NCBI GenBank assembly: GCA_910579515.1
Contig: CAJTUV010000022.1
Span: forward strand, 1 to 59,649
Origin: an uncultured Hungatella sp.
Lineage (GTDB): Bacteria; Bacillota; Clostridia; Lachnospirales; Lachnospiraceae
Reading direction: 5' to 3'
DNA length: 59,649 bases
The position numbers were made by a program, and so were the translations under genes. Shown here piece after piece: positions 7,972-16,455 of this stretch (positions within the stretch are counted from its first letter, which is position 1; every line of letters begins with the position of its first letter). The notes beneath the pieces are model-generated. The model saw nothing but the letters and a program-made list of their open reading frames with translations. It was not told where the DNA came from and did not search any database.

Positions 7972-8736
7972 ATGATTTTAGCCATTGATATGGGTAATAC
8001 CAACATCGTCATCGGAGGCATTGATGATGAAAAAACTTATTTTGTAGAACGGGTCACCACCAACCACGGAAAGACTGATGTAGAATATGCAGTCAACATC
8101 AAAAGCATTTTGGAAATCCATAATATCAGCGTTTCCGCCATTTCCGGAGCTATTTTATCTTCTGTAGTTCCTCCATTAAATTCCACCATTTTGTCCGCAG
8201 TAAAAAAGATCTGCGGCTTTGAGCCTATGTTGGTTGGTTCTGGCATGAAAACCGGTTTAAATATTATTATGGATAATCCCAAGACTGTAGGAAGCGATAT
8301 GATTGTGGATGCTGTGGCGGCCATCAGGGAATATCCCTGCCCCATTATTATCATCGACATGGGAACCGCCACCACCATGTCTGTGGTGGACTGCAAAGGA
8401 AACTATATCGGAGGAGTCATTCTTCCCGGTCTGAAAGTTTCTCTGGACTCTCTCAGCGGCAAAGCCGCACAGCTTCCCTATATCAGCCTTGGAATGCCTG
8501 ACAAGGTCATTGGAAAGAATACCATCGACTGTATGCGCTCTGGTATCATGTACGGCAGCGCCGCCATGCTTGACGGTATTATCGACCTGATGGAACAGGA
8601 GTTGAAAGCCACACCGTCCTTGGTAGCCACAGGAGGTCTGGCGAAAATTGTCACCCCGTTATGCCGCCATTCCATTGCTTATGAAGACGACTTGCTCTTA
8701 AAAGGGCTTTTAATTCTGTATAATAAGAACAAGTGA
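7972..8736 (+). CDS. coaX: Type III pantothenate kinase
   Basis: CoaX phosphorylates pantothenate, the first committed step of CoA synthesis, and unlike type I kinases is not feedback-inhibited by CoA. The ASKHA-fold motifs are present: DMGNTNIVIGG (P-loop-like phosphate 1), GSDMIVDAVAA and IIIDMGTATTMSVVD (catalytic Asp and phosphate 2), and GGVILPGLKVSLDSL. Length 254 aa is usual. The ATG abuts the transporter stop codon with an AAGGAT ribosome binding site inside the transporter end. Together with coaBC this supplies three of the CoA steps in one locus. Confidence 0.95.
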   Translation: MILAIDMGNTNIVIGGIDDEKTYFVERVTTNHGKTDVEYAVNIKSILEIHNISVSAISGAILSSVVPPLNSTILSAVKKICGFEPMLVGSGMKTGLNIIMDNPKTVGSDMIVDAVAAIREYPCPIIIIDMGTATTMSVVDCKGNYIGGVILPGLKVSLDSLSGKAAQLPYISLGMPDKVIGKNTIDCMRSGIMYGSAAMLDGIIDLMEQELKATPSLVATGGLAKIVTPLCRHSIAYEDDLLLKGLLILYNKNK

Positions 8737-8800
8737 TTCTCTGTCAAGGTCTTTTCTGGAAATTTAACAGGAAATTGTTGCGATTCATGGGAGAGGAGAT

Positions 8801-8910
8801 CTTCTTGTCCGGCTGTGCCGGACAAGAAGCATCGGACAAAGCCCGATGTGGAAAAACGGATAAAATCAGTCTTACAAGCAAGCTTGACGCCTGTTTTTAT
8901 CCGTTTTTCC
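8801..8910. repeat. Three consecutive stem-loops between coaX and sigG
   Basis: Three inverted repeats lie in series: (1) CTTCTTGTCCGGC at 8801-8813 pairs perfectly with 8817-8829 across a 3-base loop; (2) CATCGG at 8830-8835 pairs with CCGATG at 8843-8848; (3) GGAAAAACGGATAAAA at 8850-8865 pairs perfectly with 8895-8910 across 29 bases. They fill much of the 288-base intergenic space. One may end coaX transcription, although no clean U-run follows. A structured RNA or a regulatory region for sigG is the alternative. Confidence 0.65.
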
Positions 8911-9024
8911 CCGCCCCGCAAACTGCAACTGGAAATTATTTTCAAGTGTTCCCTCGCATAAATCCATTCAAAACCGTGCATCATTCTTTTATAACAAATA
9001 AGTTTGATGTGGAGGTAATGGATT

Positions 9025-9801
9025 ATGGCGATATACAAAGTAGAAATCTGCGGGGTCAATACTTCAAAACTTCCGTTACTGACCAATGAGGAGAAAGAAA
9101 CGCTGTTTGAGAAAATCAAGGAAGGAGACATGGAAGCCAGAGAGACCTACATCAAAGGGAATCTGCGGCTGGTGTTAAGCGTCATTCAAAGATTTTCTGG
9201 CAGCAATGAAAATGTAGATGATTTATTTCAGATTGGATGTATTGGTCTGATTAAGGCCATTGACAATTTCGACACCTCCCAAAACGTAAAATTTTCCACT
9301 TATGCGGTTCCCATGATTCTGGGAGAGGTGAGAAGATATTTAAGAGACAACAACTCCATTCGAGTGAGCCGTTCCTTACGCGACACTGCGTATAAAGCCA
9401 TTTATGCCCGTGAAGGGCTCACCAGGAAAAATGCCAAAGAGCCCACTCTAATGGAGATTGCCAATGAAATCGGCATCAGCAAGGAGGAGATCACCTACGC
9501 CCTGGATGCCATCCAAACTCCGGTCAGCCTTTATGAGCCTGTCTACACAGACGGCGGAGACCCTCTGTACGTCATGGACCAGATCAGCGACAAGAAAAAC
9601 TCTGAAGAAAACTGGGTAGAGGATATCTCCTTAAACGAGGCTATGAAACGGCTGCCGGAAAGAGAAAGACATATCATTGATATGCGTTTTTTTGAGGGAA
9701 AAACCCAGACAGAGGTGGCTGAAGAAATTCACATCAGCCAGGCTCAGGTGTCCAGGCTTGAAAAAAACGCGCTGAAAGTTATGCGGAATTACTTAAGTTA
9801 A
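9025..9801 (+). CDS. sigG: RNA polymerase sporulation sigma factor SigG
   Basis: This 258-residue group 3 sigma factor opens with KVEICGVNTSKLP, an N-terminal motif diagnostic of SigG rather than SigF or SigB. Region 2 (NLRLVLSVIQRFSG, DDLFQIGCIGLIKAIDNFD, FSTYAVPMILGEVRRYLRDN as separate blocks), region 3 and region 4 (ERHIIDMRFFEGKTQTEVA with a helix-turn-helix) are intact. SigG directs late forespore transcription. GGAGG lies upstream of the ATG. It stands apart from spoIIGA-sigE, the usual neighbours, and instead follows coaX and meets an alpha-glucosidase gene end to end. I could not identify a confident SigF or SigG promoter ahead of it. Confidence 0.95.
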   Translation: MAIYKVEICGVNTSKLPLLTNEEKETLFEKIKEGDMEARETYIKGNLRLVLSVIQRFSGSNENVDDLFQIGCIGLIKAIDNFDTSQNVKFSTYAVPMILGEVRRYLRDNNSIRVSRSLRDTAYKAIYAREGLTRKNAKEPTLMEIANEIGISKEEITYALDAIQTPVSLYEPVYTDGGDPLYVMDQISDKKNSEENWVEDISLNEAMKRLPERERHIIDMRFFEGKTQTEVAEEIHISQAQVSRLEKNALKVMRNYLS

Positions 9802-11481
9802 TCAAAGAATGACAACCAAAGCCTCATAAGGCTCAAGCGCAAACGATGGTTCTGTCTTTTGTCTGTTTACATTGGACAAAAGAACCGTTCCTTTTATAAA
9901 TTCCTCTGGCAGCTCAAATTCTACCGACTCCTTGGTAAAGTTGCAGACTGTCAGAAGCTTCTCCCCTTCATACTCTCTGGTGTATGCGTACAGCGCTTTA
10001 TGATCTTCCATCAAAAGCTCATAACGGCCATACACAATGACAGGTTTTTCCTTGCGCAGCTTTATCAGCTTTTGATAATAGTAAAAGACAGATTCTGGAT
10101 TCTCCAGGGCTTTTTTCGCATTGATTTCCTTGTAGTTCGGATTTACCATAATCCATGGAGTTCCTGTGGTAAAACCAGCGAAAGGTCCATCCTCCCACTG
10201 GAAAGGAGTTCTGGCATTGTCCCTGCTTTTATAACGGATATACTTAAGAATCGTCTCCGCCTCCATGCCGTTTTGGGTCAGCTCCCTAAAAGCGTTGATG
10301 CTCTCAATGTCACGGAAATCCTCAATGCCGCCAAAAGGAGCATTCGTCATCCCCAGCTCTTCTCCCTGATAAATATAGGGCGTTCCCTGCATCATGTGAA
10401 TACAGGTACCCAGCATCTTCGCAGACCTCTCCCGATAAACGGTATCGTCTCCCAAGCGGGATACAATTCTTGGCTGATCATGGTTATTCCAGTACAGACT
10501 GTTCCAGGCTTTCCCTTCCAGCTCATACTGCCATTTGCTCAAAGTCTTTTTTAACTCCACCAAATCAATCTTTTTATCATTCCACTTAAAGGTCTCTCCT
10601 CCATCTAAGTCCATATGCTCAAACTGGAATACCATATTCAGCTCGGAGTTGTCTAAAGAAGCATACTTTTTTGCCTCCTCTACTGTCACGCCAGAAGCCT
10701 CTCCCACAGTCATGATGTCATACTTAGACAGAACCTTTTGATTCATCTCCTTTAAAAATTCATGTACTCTGGGACCATTGGCTGTGTACCGGCCCGCATC
10801 TCCATAGATGGAATTTTCCTTAACAGGAGCGTCTGGGAAATCCTGATTTTTGGAAATCAGGCTGATCACATCCATGCGGAATCCGTCAATCCCCTTTTTC
10901 AGCCACCAGTCCATCATGGAAAATACTTCGTTTCGCACCTTATCATTTTCCCAGTTCAAATCCGGCTGTTTTTTAGAGAAGAGATGAAGAAAATACATCT
11001 GCGTCTTCTCGTCATACTCCCAGGCCGGCCCGCTAAAGAACGATCCCCAGTTATTAGGCGCCGTTTCCCGGCCGTCTTCCCCCTTTTTACCTGGTTTCCA
11101 TATGTAATAATCCCGGTAAGGATTGTCAACAGAACTACGGCTTTCTACAAACCAGGAATGCTCGTCTGAAGTGTGGTTCACCACCAAATCCATGACAATC
11201 TTGATCCCCCGCTTATGGGCCTCTGAAAGCATCCGGTCAAAATCCTCCATGGTGCCAAACTCCGGCATAATAGCCTGATAATCACTGATATCATAGCCAT
11301 TGTCATCATTGGGCGACTGATACACCGGCGACAGCCAAATTACATCAATTCCTAACGTTTTCAAATAATCCAGTTTCTGTGTGATACCGTTAATATCCCC
11401 CACTCCGTCTCCATTGCTGTCCATAAAACTTCTGGGATAAATCTGATACACGACGCTTTCCTTCCACCATGCACTGCACAT
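9802..11481 (-). CDS. malL: GH13 alpha-glucosidase (oligo-1,6-glucosidase type)
   Basis: The 559-residue protein is a cytoplasmic GH13 subfamily 31-like enzyme. Conserved regions are MDLVVNHTSDEH, the nucleophile Asp in GFRMDVISL, the acid/base Glu in TVGEASG and the transition-state stabiliser in WNNHDQPR. It hydrolyses terminal alpha-1,6 (and often alpha-1,4) glucosidic bonds of isomaltose-like sugars; exact specificity needs assay. There is no signal peptide. The AGGAGG for its ATG overlaps the ysxC stop, so it appears to be the last gene of the protease-chaperone run. Its stop codon abuts the sigG stop with no intergenic base. Confidence 0.92.
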   Translation of the reverse strand: MCSAWWKESVVYQIYPRSFMDSNGDGVGDINGITQKLDYLKTLGIDVIWLSPVYQSPNDDNGYDISDYQAIMPEFGTMEDFDRMLSEAHKRGIKIVMDLVVNHTSDEHSWFVESRSSVDNPYRDYYIWKPGKKGEDGRETAPNNWGSFFSGPAWEYDEKTQMYFLHLFSKKQPDLNWENDKVRNEVFSMMDWWLKKGIDGFRMDVISLISKNQDFPDAPVKENSIYGDAGRYTANGPRVHEFLKEMNQKVLSKYDIMTVGEASGVTVEEAKKYASLDNSELNMVFQFEHMDLDGGETFKWNDKKIDLVELKKTLSKWQYELEGKAWNSLYWNNHDQPRIVSRLGDDTVYRERSAKMLGTCIHMMQGTPYIYQGEELGMTNAPFGGIEDFRDIESINAFRELTQNGMEAETILKYIRYKSRDNARTPFQWEDGPFAGFTTGTPWIMVNPNYKEINAKKALENPESVFYYYQKLIKLRKEKPVIVYGRYELLMEDHKALYAYTREYEGEKLLTVCNFTKESVEFELPEEFIKGTVLLSNVNRQKTEPSFALEPYEALVVIL

Positions 11482-11493
11482 ATTGATTCCTCC

Positions 11494-12081
11494 TTAATTT
11501 AAAATAATCTTTTCAATCAGCTCCCAAATTTCTTCTCTTCCCTGCTTGGTTTCCGCAGAAAACGGAATTAGAATATCCTCCTTTTCCATTCCAAGCCCTG
11601 TCCGCAGAAGCTTCACCTGCTTCTCTACCTGGCTTCTTTTCAGCTTATCCATCTTCGTGGCAATAACGACAGGGTGGAATCCATTGTAAATGATCCACTC
11701 ATACATGGTCTTGTCATTTTCTGACGGCTCATGACGAATATCAATCAACAGAAACACGCACTTGAGCACGGAAGATTTGTGCAGATAGCGCTCCACCATG
11801 GTTCCCCACTTTTCCTTTACCACCACCGCGGTTTTCGTATACCCATACCCAGGAAGATCCACAAAATAGAGCTGGTCATTAATATGGTAAAAATTAATCG
11901 TCTGGGTCTTTCCTGGCTGTGAAGAGGTCCTGGCAAGAGACTTCCGATTCATCAAAGCATTAATCAGGGAAGATTTTCCCACATTGGATTTACCCGCAAA
12001 GGCAAATTCCGGCTGGTCATGGGAAGGCAGCGAACTGGTGATTCCACACACAGTTTCCAATTCTGCATTCTTTATAATCAT
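11494..12081 (-). CDS. ysxC: Ribosome biogenesis GTPase YsxC (EngB)
   Basis: This 195-residue TRAFAC GTPase has G1 GKSNVGKSS (about residues 30-38), G3 DLPGYG, and G4 TKMDK. YsxC is needed for late assembly of the large ribosomal subunit and is generally essential in Firmicutes. The N-terminal FAFAGKSNVGKSSLINALM block is diagnostic. It sits 13 bases behind lon, which is its conserved position in Clostridia and Bacilli. Confidence 0.96.
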   Translation of the reverse strand: MIIKNAELETVCGITSSLPSHDQPEFAFAGKSNVGKSSLINALMNRKSLARTSSQPGKTQTINFYHINDQLYFVDLPGYGYTKTAVVVKEKWGTMVERYLHKSSVLKCVFLLIDIRHEPSENDKTMYEWIIYNGFHPVVIATKMDKLKRSQVEKQVKLLRTGLGMEKEDILIPFSAETKQGREEIWELIEKIILN

Positions 12082-12094
12082 GCTGTTACTCCTT

Positions 12095-14407
12095 TCAAAG
12101 AAGAGCTTCCTTAAGAACCTCTGACATTTCTTTTACATAGACAATGGACAATCCTTTTGTGATCTCTTTTGACAATTCAGCGACGTCGGGACGATTCTTG
12201 TCCGGCACCAGCACTTTTTTCAAATGGGCCATCTTAGCGGCCAAAATCTTTTCCTTCAGCCCGCCGATGGGAAGCACCCGTCCCCGCAACGTAATCTCTC
12301 CAGTCATGGCGGTCTTACAATCTACAAATCGCTCTGTCACCGCCGAAAGCATGGCTGTAGCCATGGTAATTCCCGCCGAAGGCCCGTCTTTTGGCACGGC
12401 TCCCTCTGGAATATGAATGTGCAGATCATGCTTTTCAAAGTAATCGTCTTTTACCTCATACTGGGGGCCCACAGACCGAACATAAGTCAGGGCAATCTGG
12501 GCAGACTCCTTCATCACGTCTCCCATCTGGCCGGTCATTTTAAGCTCGCCTTTTCCAGGCATCACATTGACCTCGATCTGCAATGTGTCTCCCCCTGCGC
12601 TGGTCCAGGCCAGACCTCTGACAATTCCTACCTGGTTCTCCTGATTGGCGTCCTCAAAGGAAATCTTTTCTTTTCCCAGATATTTTTCCAGATTAGATTC
12701 TGTGGCCCGAATACCAGATTTTTTATTCTCCAGATATTCTCTTGCCGCTTTTCTGCAGATATCCCCAATCCTCCGCTCCAGGTTTCGAACTCCCGCCTCT
12801 CTGGTATAATTGTGAATGATTTTCTGTAAAGCCCCGTCGCTGATAGAAAGCTGTCCTTCTGGCAGACCGTTTCTTTCCATCTGCTTCTTCACCAGATAGT
12901 CTTTGGCAATATGAAACTTTTCATTCTCTGTATAGCTGTTTATCTCAATCATTTCCATGCGGTCTAAAAGAGGCTTGGGAATGGTCTGGGTGGTGTTTGC
13001 CGTGGCGATGAACAAGACCTGAGATAAATCAATCGGAGTCTCTACATAGTGATCCCGAAATTTCACATTCTGTTCTCCATCCAGCACTTCCAACAGGGCA
13101 GAGGAGGCGTCCCCTCTGTAAGCATCGCTGCTGATTTTATCAATCTCATCCAAAAGCATCAGCGGATTGCAGACCCCAGCCTGACGAAGCCCTTCCACCA
13201 CACGGCCCGGCATAGCTCCCACATACGTTTTTCTGTGGCCTCTGATCTCCGCTTCGTCACGAACACCTCCCAAACTGATGCGGACGTACTTTTTGTTTAA
13301 GGCTCTGGCAACAGAACGGGCAATGGAGGTTTTGCCGGTTCCGGGCGGTCCCACCAGACACAAAATGGGCCCCGTCCCTTTTTTGGTCAAAGCACGCACA
13401 GCCAGATATTCCAAAACCCGTTCCTTCACCTTTTCCAGACCGTAGTGGTCCTCATTAAGAATCTCCTGTGCGTGATGGATGTCATTATTGTCTTTAGAAC
13501 TCTTTTTCCATGGAAGCTCTAATAAGGTATCCAGATACGTCCTGATCACATTTGCCTCCTGGTTTCCGCCTGGCATGCTTTTGAGCCGTTCAAGCTCTTT
13601 TTGCAGCTTCTCTTTCGTCTCCTTATCCGCTTTTAGCTGCTCTAACCGCCTCTGATACTCTTCCATGTCATCAGAACCCTTTTCGCCCAGTTCATCCCGA
13701 ATCAAACGCATCTGTTCCCGCAGAATATACTCTTTCTGATTTTTACCAATGGAAGCTCTGACCTTATTTTGAAAATCCTGCTTAATCCGCCCTACCTCGA
13801 TCTCTGTGATCAGATGGCGGACCAGCGTCTCATAACGGGAGCTGGTATCCATCGCCTCTAAAAATTCCTGGCGGGCCACATAATCCCAGGAAAGCTGAAG
13901 AATCGACTGGTCGATAAGTTCCTCTAAGTCCTGAATCGACAAAAGATTTGGAAGAACCTCCTTTATAATTTTAGGATTGTCTTCGCTAAATTCTTCCAGC
14001 TTCGATTTCAGCACTCGTACCATTGCCTCTTTCACAATTCCATCCAGCTCTTCTTGAACGGGTTTTATCGGCTCTATCTTTCCTATCAGCATAGAATCTG
14101 CAGACTCCAAAGAGAGAAGGGCCGCCCGTTCTATCCCTTCCACCATTGCCCGTATGACGCCGTTTGGCATTTTCACCAACTGCTTTAGCGTGGCGATAGT
14201 CCCTACATGGTACAGGTCTTCTATCCCAGGCTCCAGTACCTCCGGTCTTTTCTGAGTGACCAGAAACACCTTCTGGTCGCTGACCATGGCCTTTTCCACC
14301 GCAGTCACAGATTTTTTTCTGCTAATATCAAAATGGACCATCATCAAAGGGAAAACTGTCAATCCCCGCAAAGCGATAACCGGCATTGTAATGACTGTTT
14401 CCTCCAA
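12095..14407 (-). CDS. lon: ATP-dependent protease Lon (LonA)
   Basis: The 770-residue LonA has an N-terminal substrate-binding domain (residues 1-205, PVIALRGLTVFPLMMVHF), a AAA+ module with Walker A GPPGTGKTS and Walker B LMLLDEIDK, and a C-terminal Ser-Lys protease with PKDGPSAGITMAT (nucleophile Ser) and the catalytic Lys in GLKEKILAAK. It degrades misfolded and some regulatory proteins. The start appears to be a TTG at 14407 with AGGAGG just upstream; the first ATG (codon 8) is poorly spaced. A terminator separates it from clpX, so lon may also have its own promoter. Confidence 0.96.
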   Translation of the reverse strand: MEETVITMPVIALRGLTVFPLMMVHFDISRKKSVTAVEKAMVSDQKVFLVTQKRPEVLEPGIEDLYHVGTIATLKQLVKMPNGVIRAMVEGIERAALLSLESADSMLIGKIEPIKPVQEELDGIVKEAMVRVLKSKLEEFSEDNPKIIKEVLPNLLSIQDLEELIDQSILQLSWDYVARQEFLEAMDTSSRYETLVRHLITEIEVGRIKQDFQNKVRASIGKNQKEYILREQMRLIRDELGEKGSDDMEEYQRRLEQLKADKETKEKLQKELERLKSMPGGNQEANVIRTYLDTLLELPWKKSSKDNNDIHHAQEILNEDHYGLEKVKERVLEYLAVRALTKKGTGPILCLVGPPGTGKTSIARSVARALNKKYVRISLGGVRDEAEIRGHRKTYVGAMPGRVVEGLRQAGVCNPLMLLDEIDKISSDAYRGDASSALLEVLDGEQNVKFRDHYVETPIDLSQVLFIATANTTQTIPKPLLDRMEMIEINSYTENEKFHIAKDYLVKKQMERNGLPEGQLSISDGALQKIIHNYTREAGVRNLERRIGDICRKAAREYLENKKSGIRATESNLEKYLGKEKISFEDANQENQVGIVRGLAWTSAGGDTLQIEVNVMPGKGELKMTGQMGDVMKESAQIALTYVRSVGPQYEVKDDYFEKHDLHIHIPEGAVPKDGPSAGITMATAMLSAVTERFVDCKTAMTGEITLRGRVLPIGGLKEKILAAKMAHLKKVLVPDKNRPDVAELSKEITKGLSIVYVKEMSEVLKEALL

Positions 14408-14459
14408 ATTTCCTCCTCCTTTTGTTTCCTAAGTATTCTCTGCTCTATGATATAAGAAA

Positions 14460-14481
14460 ATGGGAGCGTTTTCGCTCCCAT
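14460..14481 (-). terminator. Rho-independent terminator between clpX and lon
   Basis: On the minus strand ATGGGAGCG pairs perfectly with CGCTCCCAT across a four-A loop, followed by TTTTCTTAT. It begins 15 bases beyond the clpX stop. It would end or attenuate tig-clpP-clpX transcription before lon. Confidence 0.85.
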
Positions 14482-14495
14482 CCCGATTTCAGCCC

Positions 14496-15797
14496 TTAGG
14501 CAATCTCGCCCGGCCGTTCTTTTTTCAGTCGTTGAGCCATATTTTTTCTAGGCACCGCTGCATCCCGGTAGACAATCTCTGGCTCTCCGGTCTTATTTAC
14601 CACGGACTTGGTAATGGTACAGATGCCGATATTGTTATCTGACGGCACCTCATACATCAAATCCATCATCACAGACTCCATAATGGAACGAAGCCCTCTT
14701 GCTCCTGTCTTTCTCTCAGTAGCCAGTCTGGCCACTTCTCTTAAAGAATCATCAGAGAACTCCAGCTTCACATCATCATACTCGAATAGTTTCTGATACT
14801 GCTTCACCAAAGCGTTCTTTGGCTCTTTCAGGATACGCAGCAAAGCCTCCTCTGACAAAAGCTCTAAAGAAACTGTAATAGGCACACGGCCGATAAACTC
14901 TGGAATCAATCCAAATTTCATCAAATCCTGCGGTTCTGCCTGTTTCAGCAGCTTATCAATATCGGTCCGATTCTTATCCACAATCTCTGCGTTAAACCCA
15001 ATAGAACCTGTACTTAACCGGCGTTCTATAATCTTCTCCAAACCGTCGAAGGCTCCGCCGCAGATGAACAAGATATTGGTCGTATCAATCTGGAGCAGTT
15101 CCTGGTGAGGATGCTTTCTGCCGCCCTGAGGCGGAACGCTGGCTACCGTGCCCTCCAAAATTTTCAAAAGGGCCTGCTGAACGCCTTCTCCAGACACGTC
15201 TCTTGTGATAGACACATTCTCTGATTTCTTTGTAATTTTATCAATCTCATCAATATAGATGATACCGTATTCTGCCTTCTGGATATCATAGTCCGCTGCC
15301 TGAATCAACTTCAGAAGGATATTCTCCACATCTTCTCCCACATAACCCGCTTCTGTGAGGGCTGTAGCGTCTGCAATCGCAAAGGGTACGTTTAAAATTT
15401 TCGCCAAAGTCTGGGCAAGATAAGTCTTGCCAGAGCCTGTAGGACCTAACATCAAAATATTGCTCTTTTGTATATCCACATCCATCTTTTTCATGGAAGT
15501 GACGCGTTTATAATGATTGTACACAGCCACGGACAATACCTTTTTGGCCGCCTCCTGTCCAATCACATATTCATCCAGAAATTCTCTAATCTCCTTTGGC
15601 TTTAACAGATTGATTTCGCCCAGCCCCTCTGAGACTTCGCCGTCCTCTTCCAGCTCTTCCTCCAGAATCTCCGAACACAGATCAATACACTCGTCGCAGA
15701 TAAACACGTTATTGTTTCCTGCAATCAACTTCCGCACCTGGTCCTGGGTCTTCCCACAAAAAGAGCAGCGGATTCTATCGTCAATTCTGCCCGGCAT
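14496..15797 (-). CDS. clpX: ATP-dependent Clp protease ATP-binding subunit ClpX
   Basis: ClpX unfolds substrates and threads them into ClpP. Residues about 10-40 form the C4 zinc-binding dimerisation domain (CSFCGKTQDQVRKL, CDECIDLC). The AAA+ module has Walker A GPTGSGKTYLAQ, the pore loop GYVG, Walker B IIYIDEIDKI and the ClpP-docking loop region near IGFN. Sensor and C-terminal RSIMES motifs are present. Length is 433 aa. It follows clpP by 40 bases. Confidence 0.97.
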   Translation of the reverse strand: MPGRIDDRIRCSFCGKTQDQVRKLIAGNNNVFICDECIDLCSEILEEELEEDGEVSEGLGEINLLKPKEIREFLDEYVIGQEAAKKVLSVAVYNHYKRVTSMKKMDVDIQKSNILMLGPTGSGKTYLAQTLAKILNVPFAIADATALTEAGYVGEDVENILLKLIQAADYDIQKAEYGIIYIDEIDKITKKSENVSITRDVSGEGVQQALLKILEGTVASVPPQGGRKHPHQELLQIDTTNILFICGGAFDGLEKIIERRLSTGSIGFNAEIVDKNRTDIDKLLKQAEPQDLMKFGLIPEFIGRVPITVSLELLSEEALLRILKEPKNALVKQYQKLFEYDDVKLEFSDDSLREVARLATERKTGARGLRSIMESVMMDLMYEVPSDNNIGICTITKSVVNKTGEPEIVYRDAAVPRKNMAQRLKKERPGEIA

Positions 15798-15837
15798 ATT
15801 TGCACCTCATTCCTTTCCTGAATAGCTCTGATACTTA

Positions 15838-16419
15838 TTAATGTTTGGTCAGTATCGCATCCACAAGACCATACTTTACTGCTTCCTCTGCAGTCATATA
15901 ATTATCACGTTCTGTATCCTGCTCAATGACTTCGATTGGCTGGCCTGTATTGGCTGCCAATATCTCGTTTAATCTCTTCTTTGTCCGCAGAATCTGCTCC
16001 GCCACAATCCGAATCTCTGTGGCCTGGCCCCTTGCTCCGCCTGACGGCTGATGAATCATCACCTCTGCATTGGGAAGAGCAAACCGTTTTCCTTTTGTTC
16101 CGCCTGCCAGCAGAAAAGCCCCCATGCTGGCCGCCATGCCCATACACACCGTAGACACGTCGCACTTAATATAATTCATGGTATCATAAATAGCCATGCC
16201 CGCAGTTACAGAACCACCTGGACTGTTGATGTACAGGTTGATATCTTTGGAAGGGTCCTCGGATTCCAGAAACAGAAGCTGAGCCACTACCAGACTGGCT
16301 GTCACATCCGTTACTTCTTCACCAAGGAAAATGATTCTCTCCTTTAATAAGCGGGAGTAAATATCATAGGAACGTTCTCCTCTGCTGGTAGACTCTATTA
16401 CATATGGCACTAAACTCAT
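15838..16419 (-). CDS. clpP: ATP-dependent Clp protease proteolytic subunit ClpP
   Basis: The start is the ATG at 16419 (MSLVPYVIESTSRGERSYDI) with AGGAGG seven bases upstream. The 193-residue tetradecameric serine protease shows the triad: Ser in GMAASMGAF (about residue 98), His in MIHQPSGG (about 123) and Asp in ERDNYM (about 172). It partners ClpX and other Clp ATPases in regulated proteolysis. It lies 36 bases downstream of tig. Confidence 0.97.
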   Translation of the reverse strand: MSLVPYVIESTSRGERSYDIYSRLLKERIIFLGEEVTDVTASLVVAQLLFLESEDPSKDINLYINSPGGSVTAGMAIYDTMNYIKCDVSTVCMGMAASMGAFLLAGGTKGKRFALPNAEVMIHQPSGGARGQATEIRIVAEQILRTKKRLNEILAANTGQPIEVIEQDTERDNYMTAEEAVKYGLVDAILTKH

Positions 16420-16455
16420 CTTAAATCCTCCTGTCATGTTTCCCGCAAAAGCAGT

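Noticed and set aside
9859..10554. 231-codon plus-strand frame inside malL
   Set aside because: No ribosome binding site, no recognisable domain, and it is antisense to a gene with complete GH13 motifs.
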